Of a DNA stretch of 64,000 nt, positions 56,240 to 64,000 are shown in pieces. Under the pieces are notes generated by a model. That model ran no database searches. It was not told the origin of the DNA and saw only the letters and a program-made list of their open reading frames with translations. Origin of the DNA: Hedera helix (lineage: Eukaryota; Streptophyta; Magnoliopsida; Apiales; Araliaceae); assembly GCA_947179155.2 (NCBI GenBank), contig OX359280.1, positions 10,281,501 through 10,345,500 on the forward strand. The letters are read 5' to 3'. Numbering within the stretch: the first letter of the stretch is position 1; each line of letters begins with the position of its first letter. The position numbers and the translations under genes are program-made.

Positions 56240-59088
56240 TGTGACAAACAATTTGGAACAAGTGGATTATGGACTATTGAATGGTAGAATTAAATGCAAG
56301 ATTTATGAAATAAGTTTGGATCAAATTGGAATTGAATTGAATTTAAAATGAGCAAAAAATTGATTTTTAGGAAATTAGATGAAATTAATTGTATAGAGAA
56401 TTGACAAATGACCATAATGCCATTAACAAGTAGTGGAATGACATATGTATCCTAGAAATGCTCAATGACTAATATGTCATTTTAAAGTCATAGGAAATGA
56501 CTTATTTGACTTAACCATGCTAGGTTAAATGAGCCAACCATGGTTAGTTGCTAGAGAATTGATATAAGCATACATGCATATGATTTTCAGCATTATACTT
56601 AGTCTATTCCATTCTATCCTTCGAAAGTTGCAAGTAAATAGAGAAGAGAGGAAGATAAGCTAGGGTTTGAAGAAACTCAAGGAAATCTCAAGGGACAAGT
56701 ACTCTAGACAAGTAAAACAAGTGATCAAGGTGGAGAATCAAGTTTTGGCAAGGTTTTTATCAAGAAGGAAAGTAGCCAAAAGAAGGTATAATGAGTTTAA
56801 GCTTTGAAACTCCTCTCTCATGAGTTTAAATTCAAAAATAGAAGAAGCCATGCATGCACCTTGGTGATAGATAGCTTGACTATGTGATTTATGTGTTTTA
56901 TGTTGAATATTAGATGAAACCCTAGTTGTTCAAGTGGTATAACAAAGGTGGTGTACTATTCATATGTATATTCAAGCTAAAAGTTATGAATTAAGGCATG
57001 ATTTTAAGTTATATGTTGTCATAATAGATAGAAACCTAGTTTGAGACGTTAAAGGTGTTTGTTGCTTGCATTATCATATGTTAGGAAGCATCATAGAAGC
57101 ATAGATGGTTTCAAAGGTATATTTCATGAAAGAGAATTGAATATTAGGCTATACTTTTTGGCTAAACCAAATTATAATCTGTAAAGTGTTTTGGAAGGTG
57201 CATGTAGAAGCTACACATGCATATAAAATTGCTAAATGGGTAGGTGTTGACATATATGAGATTAGTGTGTAAGGATACAAAGTTGGTTTATGGATACAAT
57301 TATGTCAAATTAGTGAAAATGCAACCAATATGTGATTATTGGCCATTTTGGTTAATTGAGTGTCAAACAAGGCCAAACATGTAAGTTATACGTAAATACA
57401 CGTGTTAGAATCAATTTGGGAGCCATTTGGTGCAGATGGCGATAATTGACCAATTCGAACGTTTTAAAACGTTAACCGGCGACTAAAATGAAATCTTTGG
57501 AAAAATAAGGTCATTTTATGATTTTTAAATATTTTGAAGGCTCACGCAAGTAAAATATATGTTATGTGTGCTATGTGAAGTGTTGAAATTAAGAAATTCA
57601 ATTTAGAGCCAAAAATAACATCAATTTTGGAAAGAAATTTTTTTCTGTCACAGCAGCACTGCACCGGGGCAAGAAGATTTAAACTGGACATGGCGCCGGG
57701 GCGCAGTGCAACTGCAAGGAATGCGCGGACAGCACCTTCAGTCGCCGCCGGGACACTGTCTGGCCAAGAGGATTTCGCTGGGGGCGCAGTGTTCTCCGCC
57801 GGGGCGCAGTTGCCCTGTTTTGAAAAATAAATTATTTTGATTCCAAATTGTAATGTTTTGATATTAAAAGAGAGAAACATATATGTAAGCTATAATTTGA
57901 TAAAAATAATCAATATGGTAGATGCTAAGGTTTAAATGAACAATTTGTTATATGATTAGGATTATGTATAGCTAAAGGTTAGCTTGTTTAGCACGTTATG
58001 GCATGCATGTGTATATAACTAATGCATGAACCAATATTATGGTCATGTAAGTTATAAACGGGATAATATTTTACCAGTTGTGATAGAAGAGGACCAATGC
58101 AAGTTTTCTAACTGAACTTCTAATTGCAGTTTCTTGAGCAGACATCCATGTTATACTTTTATGTTACCATGTAAAGTTCATTCCTTATTTACTATATTAA
58201 AAAGGTCGATGCCAATTTTGATTCCGGTTAGACGTATGTAATGTTTCATGTTGAATTCAGCTATTGATTGTTATGTTCTCTAATCCACATTGTTGTGGTG
58301 CGGACTCTATGATATGCTGTAACAGAACAACTTTACTAAAAAGGGGAATAAGGATAAAGGCAATAAAACAATTATGACGTGGTTGCGTTGTTAGATGTAT
58401 GTTGTGCATAATATAAAAGTACGATGGGTTGATCACCCAGAGTACACATCTAAATTAATATTAGTACCCCCGGGCAATGTCAGTCCTTGTGATTGGTGTT
58501 GTTCTTAACGTATTATAATTGATATGGGTAGTATCGATCTTGATGATTGGTATTGCTCTTAACATATTCTTGGTCTTGTGACCATACAACAATTAAAATC
58601 TCATGTTCTCAGAAAATCATGCCCAGTTTGTGTTACACTCCCATGCTATTTCGTTGAAGGCTTATAAACCAGTATTAATATGTATACTTCAATTTTCATT
58701 GTAAATGATTTTATTTATTATTCTGAAATATCATGTTATCTTGTGCTTATTTACTTGCTGAGCTATTTTAAGCTCACTCTTACTTTATTCATGATATTTC
58801 AGCTAAGCCAGAGAAGACCGAGGGGTCGGGCGTAGATAAGGGTAAAGGAAAAGTCAACTAGCAGTAGATGTGTTATTATTGTATTGTTATGTAATTATTA
58901 TTATGTTTTGTAATATATCAAATAGATCAGCTTGTATGTATAAAGGTATGTAGAACCTGTGATTAGTTATGTATGAATGTAAATTAACTATTGTTGTTAT
59001 TCAGAATGAATAGATGTGATGACAGGGTAGAATAGTAACGTGAGCACTGAACCCGAGGTTCAAGAGACCCGAATTTGGGGGCATCACG
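56240..59088 (+). mobile_element. 5'-truncated relative of the long gypsy LTR
   Basis: From about 56240 it parallels 50430-53561 (for example 'AGTTTGGAYCAAA…GGAATTGAATTG', then 'AAACCCTAGTT' and a 'TAATCTGTAAAGTG' phrase). It ends CCCGAATTTGGGGGCATCACG near 59088. It has its own GC-rich cluster at 57648-57822 and the TTGCTGAGC…AGCTCACTC segment near 58754-58780. The first kilobase of the LTR is missing. Confidence 0.7.
57648..57822. repeat. GC-rich hairpin cluster
   Basis: Contains GCGCC-GG-GGCGC (57693-57704) and several 'GGGGCGCAGTG' repeats. It is the positional counterpart of 52180-52285. Confidence 0.75.
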
Positions 59089-60499
59089 TTCTCTCTATAA
59101 ACTAACTATTTCTCTCTTTAGTTGGAATTTTCTTTGTCTAAAATGTTGAAAGCTTCTCTCTCTACAAAATTGCCCCCTCTCTAAAAAAAAATAAGCTGAT
59201 TTCAACTATTTATAGGCTACGTAGCCAGCCACATGTACATTTGCAGCTGGCCGCATGTCCACCTACGGCTGGCTACAGATGCTCCAACAGCTAGATAAGG
59301 CGGGTTCAACATGTCTCGACTTTCATGCGACGTTGTCGATTTTTCGTCTTCTGAGCTGGAATGCTTATAACTTTAAATTTGGGAACAATTGGGAGACGTG
59401 CCATACCATTCCAAAAAACTCTTTTCAAGGACTATTCAATGACGTAAAGTTTGACCACTTCTTCATCTGGGAGGATAAGAAGAAATATAGATAAGCATCT
59501 TCCCATAGATGTCAATTCGTTCATCGTCTTTGAATTACGTAGTCCGTAACTCGAACGTTGTCATAATCGTCTTGGACATTTGTTCAGAGATTCATAATTC
59601 GAGGTCTGCTATCTGAGTGCTGGGGATGTTAAATGACGCTTTTTCCCTCTTGCCATTGTTAGATAACATATATGAATTTTTGGGTGTCTACAGTTGTATA
59701 AAAAAAAGAGGAAAAAAAAATCTTGTAATAAAATTGATACAATTAAAAATAAAATTTCTTTTTAGAAATTACTTTTCCTATTGAAAATATGAAATTCTTT
59801 GATTGATTATTATCATATAAATTTAAGTTACATCCCCATCAATTAACTATCTATAACTCTCACCAATGATCGCTTGATCTAATAGTATGACTCACTTCTA
59901 TCAATCAATATAGAGGTTGAGGGTTCGAATTTTGTTGACAGTAGGTCCCCCTAGGTTAGGATAAATTATTATGGACATTCAAAAAAATATCTATAACTAT
60001 ATATAAAGAGGCAAAATTAAGGCAATCTTTAATTGATTTGGTTTAGTAGTTCTATTAGAGTCGCAATAAATTTCTTCCAACAAAAACTAATATATAGAGT
60101 TATAGTTATTATTATTATATGCATACTATTTATTAAATGTGAAAAATAAGTGAAATTATACATATGAAAAAGAATTAGATGTCAAGACCAAACATTCATC
60201 CGGTAGATGTCCAAGTCGTTTTCATAGCCAACTACAATTAAAAAAGAATGCAATTATGTTATTCATTTATAATGAAATTACTATAATAATGGTTATAAGA
60301 ATATGAAATAATGTCACAGTTAGTACGCATAAGCTATAACGGTTAATATATATAACTACTATGTATTTATTGTGTAATATAAAATGAGGAATAATCATTA
60401 AATAACATAAATAAGTGAATTAAATAATATATCAAAAAACCTATAAAATTGAATCGCAATATGAATATAATATTATAATCCATGTATATATATATATAT
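59089..60499. other. Non-coding sequence; one tRNA/SINE-like segment
   Basis: At about 59868-59950 a 'GCTTGATCTAATAGTATGACTC' A-box-like stretch precedes 'GAGGTTGAGGGTTCGAAT' with a good Pol III B box (GGTTCGAAT). It looks like a tRNA-derived SINE remnant, because it cannot fold as an obvious full tRNA. No gene was otherwise found. Confidence 0.4.
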
Positions 60500-61450
60500 T
60501 GTAACGCTGCCAAATTTGGGTACCTTTACCCTTATATTAAGTGCTCACGGTACAACATAACATCACATATAACTTTACCCATTCCACTAAATAACATCCA
60601 TCATTACATTATTCTTACACAACATACATAACAAATCTCAGGTTACCTAACCTTAACTATTACAACATAACTTAATCAAATATATACATTGATTATCTTC
60701 ATATAGTTCATAACAAAAGACATTCCATCTAAACGTCTACTCGTTAACCTTCTCTTTGTCTTTGCTTGTCCCACCGTACTTCTCGGTCTTTGTTGAAAAT
60801 ATTTAATTCAAAAAAGGGTGAACAATCACATTGCTCAGCAAGTATATAATAGTTTTTAAAAAGAACATTTAATAAATAAGATAAACATTTTCTGAAAGCC
60901 TTCAACAGTTGAACAATAACCGTGAAGAAGTTTGAATAACTAGATACACAATTTTCTTTGATTTGAAATCTTTAACTTTCTTGCTGAAAGGGTCATAAGA
61001 TCGTGAACTCATTAAGAACATTAAAAATCATAAAGATTGAAAACATTCGAAGGTCGTTCGACTTTAAACTCGTTTAGAACATTATCAATCACAATAATTG
61101 AAAATATCCTAGATATGTACCTACAGGGATCAACCTATCGTACTTTATATTGTGCACAACATAATCATCTAAAGACACTTACGTGTCAACCAGGATCATA
61201 TGTCCGATTTCCAAATTTCCCCTTACTACGAGGGTTGTTCATTTCAGCTTTTCATCATTGGAATCCGCACCAAAACAATTTGATTTGCTTTAGTTATTAA
61301 AGAAATAATGGATTTCATAAACATATATCAGTACTTGTCTAGTCGAATAAAAATAGCATAGACTTATATTTTCCAATAGTTCATTGATAAACGAAACTTT
61401 AAAACATTTAAATAGTTCAATATTTGAACGAATATTTCAAAAGCACATAC
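60500..61450 (-). mobile_element. Minus-strand fragment of a long gypsy-type LTR
   Basis: On the plus strand it starts TGTAACGCTGCCAAATTTGGG, the family's terminal sequence in reverse. It contains the inverted 'GGGTGAAC…TTGCTCAGCAAGTA' segment (60818-60850) and an inverted 'GGAATCCGCACCAAAACAATTT' phrase (61259-61280) that match the plus-strand relatives. The upper boundary is uncertain. Confidence 0.6.
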
Positions 61451-61472
61451 GTGAGAACATACCGTAAACTTC

Positions 61473-62132
61473 TCAAGAATTTATAAATAGCTTACCGGTT
61501 ATCACTTCATTCGGTTCTTGACTGTTATCGTCAAATCGAATTCTGAATACTTCATCCGGATCTTCACATATTTCAACCATGGGAATACCACTGAATAATT
61601 TTCTAGCAAATTGTTTCTCGAATTCATCAACTTCATCAGTAGTAACGTACCAATGATTTCCATTAAAATAGTATTTTCGATAGACTGCAGTTTCCACGAT
61701 AGTGACTAACTTAACCTGAATTCCTCTAAATTGTAATGCCAAAAAGTATAGAAACATCATTTTTAAATAATTTTGAAAATCATAGCTAGAACACCATAAA
61801 TCCCAAAGACTGATATGAAAAGTCCATATATTCTGATCCTTTGTTATCGAGCATAACCAAGTGATATGATCCTTCCAATTAGTGAGCAGATTAAAGGCAA
61901 TAATTTCTGCAAGTTCATTACATCATTTAATTGCTTATAAGAAAGGATCTGGAATGACTACAGTAGAGCTTTCACCTTCATCCTTACTGGATAGAACACG
62001 CATAAATTTTGCCTTAGGCAAAAGATTCAACTCTGAGTTTGTAGGAAGATTATTCGTCGCCTCTTGATTCGCAGGTACATTTGTTTCGGGCACTCCATTG
62101 TTAACTTCCTGATTTTCATATGCCATATTCAA
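61473..62132 (-). CDS. Broken open frames next to the edge element, function unknown
   Basis: Frame 61935-62132 starts MNMAYENQEVNNG and is Asn/Glu-rich. After a stop, readable sequence continues to 61473-61760, which includes VYRKYYFNGNHWYVTTDEVDEFEKQFARKLFSG and ends at a possible splice donor (ACCG|GTAAGC). These frames begin about 175 bp downstream of a primer site, so they occupy the gag position of the element whose LTR runs to the window edge. They do not look like a standard gypsy gag. I do not recognise them. Confidence 0.35.
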
Positions 62133-62308
62133 CTGTAGTCACAAAATAATTGTTAGGTCAAACAAACTGACTCATCTCTTCATGTTCCTACATTCAAATC
62201 GATTCATTAGATAACAAAATTTAATTTAGGTAGGATACACTAGTAATTGATTCTATTCGTCTCTCTCCTCCTAGTTCTAACCCCAGATCTCCATTAAAGA
62301 CCATATCC

Positions 62309-62324
62309 CTAAGCTCTGATACCA
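62309..62324 (-). other. Primer-binding site of the edge element
   Basis: The minus strand reads TGGTATCAGAGCTTAG, two bases past the LTR end TGTCACA. It is complementary to initiator-Met tRNA. Confidence 0.85.
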
Positions 62325-62326
62325 AC

Positions 62327-64000
62327 TGTGACACCCCCAAATCTGGGCCCATACAGCCCAAACTTGAGTTATCAAAAGACTACAACAAAATTATTACAAA
62401 GTAGAACAACGTTCAACAATACAGTGTATAATAATACACAACTAAGTCTTCACTATTATTATCACACTATTTTACAACGCGTGAAGACTACGACAGCTAT
62501 CCCTCAGACTCTCACTCTATTCCCCGGCTACACCCAACTACGTTCCCATCTCCTGTTGAAAAACAATGGAACAAAAGAAAGGGTGAGCTCAAATAGCCCA
62601 GTAAAGAATATCATGACTAAGATAATGACGAATAAATTATCATTAGTCTTCAACAGTTGAGTTCTTGATAGAATACAATAGACTACAAGGTTTATATCAA
62701 AAACTGCAGTTAAATTCTTAAACAATGTTCAGATCAATAATAACAGCGGAATGAGCAATCTATTAGAAGAATAATGCAGACTATAATGTCCACTTGGTTC
62801 TCTTTTTAGGAAAAACATCATCAACTTTTATCATCTGAAATACCTTTAGTCAAGATAATATAATTCACAGTTCCTGATCATAATCATGCAGATCAACAGT
62901 TCATCTTTGCACTACGGGCCAAAGACATTCAATATAACACCAACGGTCATGATTATACTAGATTCAGCCTTTGGTCATAATCATACCAAACAACAGTTCA
63001 TCTTTGCACTACGGGCCAAAGAGAACATTCACCACGTGCCATAAAAGACACCGAACAGATGTATCGCCTTTAAACTATTATATCGCCTTTAACCTATCAT
63101 CTGTTCAACAATTATATCGCATCTGTGCCCCCGGCCACAGATATTCACAACAACTTGATTTTGGATGATTAGAATGATATAAATGATGAACAGAAGAAAC
63201 AGGATAAACAATAAGTATCAGAAGTTTACTTTGAGCAGATTCAAATAATGTCCAAATTGTCAACATGATGTGGAGTGAAATTTAAAAATGATATTCATGA
63301 TCCACAGTTCAGAATAATGATTACAGTTCAATAGAAAGGTTCACGTAAATAGGATGGTTCAATTGAAATGATGAAGTGCAACTATTATGGAACATATAAT
63401 ATTTTCAGGAATTATAGAAGCAATAGTTCCATAATAAGTTTCGACTTAGGTGTATGAAAGAAAATAGTAGCATGTTTGATTAACAAAAGGTGAATGAAAT
63501 TAATATCTCTTACCATAGTAAGTTTGAATAATGGAATATGAAAAAGATGGTATCCCTTATGAGTATAAAGTAAAATAATATCACTTACGAATATGAAAGA
63601 AAATGATATTACAAACGAATATGGAATAAAAGTGTCATGTGATAATTCGTGTAAACAAATTATTTCCACAAGAGACAAATAAGAAATGAATACAAAGAGT
63701 AATTCACCAAACATGCGGTAATCCGCGTAGTCAGGTTATTCTCAGAGATTAATAAGGAATGAATACGAAAGGTTATTCACCAACAGGCGGTAATCCGCGC
63801 CGTAAGGTTATTCCCACAATTTAATAAAAATTGAATACGAAGAGTTATTCACCAAACAGGCGGTAATCCGCCCAGTAAGGTTATTATCAAATATTAATAA
63901 GGAATAAATACGAATGGTTATTCACCAACATGCGGTAATCCGCGCTGTAAGGTTATTCCCACAAATTAATACATGGAAATAAATGACATATCTTATGAGT
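62327..64000 (-). mobile_element. LTR of a long-LTR gypsy-type element running off the window
   Basis: The inner terminus is TGTGACACCCCCAAATCTGGG (62327), followed on its inner side by the primer site, so this is the 5' LTR of a minus-strand element. The outer end lies beyond 64000. A 31-bp phrase is repeated at 62894-62924 and 62991-63021. The last 350 bp are a tandem repeat with small hairpins. Confidence 0.8.
63655..64000. repeat. 72-73 bp tandem repeat with a hairpin in each unit
   Basis: The 12-mer GCGGTAATCCGC (stem GCGG/CCGC) recurs at 63715, 63787, 63860 and 63932. Each lies within a unit reading TTATTCACCAA…GTAAGGTTATT…AATAAGG…GAATACGAA. At least four units are present and the array may continue past the edge. 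Confidence 0.92.

Noticed and set aside
57542..57880. 112-residue frame over a GC-rich cluster
   Set aside because: Same situation as at 5287; the frame is not shared with the relative at 52180.
59868..59950. Possible tRNA gene (good B box)
   Set aside because: The A-box region and B box are present, but I cannot draw acceptor and anticodon stems. A SINE remnant is more likely.
62894..63021. Regularly spaced repeats resembling a CRISPR array
   Set aside because: Only two copies of the 31-bp phrase, in a plant LTR context; not CRISPR.

Overview
The window reads as nuclear DNA of a flowering plant, most likely a dicot. It is AT-rich and intron-bearing. It is dominated by plant-type LTR retrotransposons whose primer sites match initiator Met-tRNA (TGGTATCA…), together with LINE, Helitron and small terminal-inverted-repeat elements. 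Decayed fragments of plant genes (3-isopropylmalate dehydratase large subunit, alpha-tubulin, a PHS1-like kinase) are also present. No rRNA, intact tRNA, organellar or bacterial features were seen.

I could assemble one host gene. It lies on the minus strand between 41002 and 10674 and encodes a PPC (DUF296) domain protein related to the AHL family, but with no AT-hook. Its five coding exons total only 444 bp (147 aa) spread over about 30 kb. All exon phases agree and every junction has GT/AG. Introns 1, 2 and 3 (4.3, 9.3 and 16.1 kb) are packed with nested mobile elements.

Layout. 1-9500: a small inverted-repeat element; a second one split by a decayed minus-strand Ty1-copia element (972-8962) with TATA-type LTR ends, itself split by a 3.9 kb solo LTR (3772-7666, TSD TTGAT); then a third small element. 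10598-27080: last two exons and intron 3, holding a deleted Ty3-gypsy element (about 12522-17786) that carries a PHS1-like fragment and a minisatellite, a gypsy pol fragment with a LINE tail inserted in it, and a long gypsy-type LTR split by a young but defective copia element (21191-26433, TSD GTCCC). 27081-36626: exons 3 and 2 with intron 2, holding a Helitron-like element and two LINE fragments. 36627-41002: intron 1, mostly an LTR retrotransposon (37374-40875) whose interior has been replaced by host gene fragments, then exon 1.

41355-49400: a degenerate tandem array of roughly 0.9-1 kb units, interrupted by a Harbinger-type element. 49419-64000: several relatives of one long-LTR gypsy family. 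These are a 4.1 kb solo LTR (TSD CCACA), a 5'-truncated copy, a minus-strand copy, and at the right edge an LTR with an adjoining primer site that runs out of the window. Members of this family carry GC-rich hairpin clusters in otherwise AT-rich LTRs.

The elements do not form a pathway. The picture is one small host gene stretched by successive nested insertions, with at least two LTR elements that have picked up host coding sequence.
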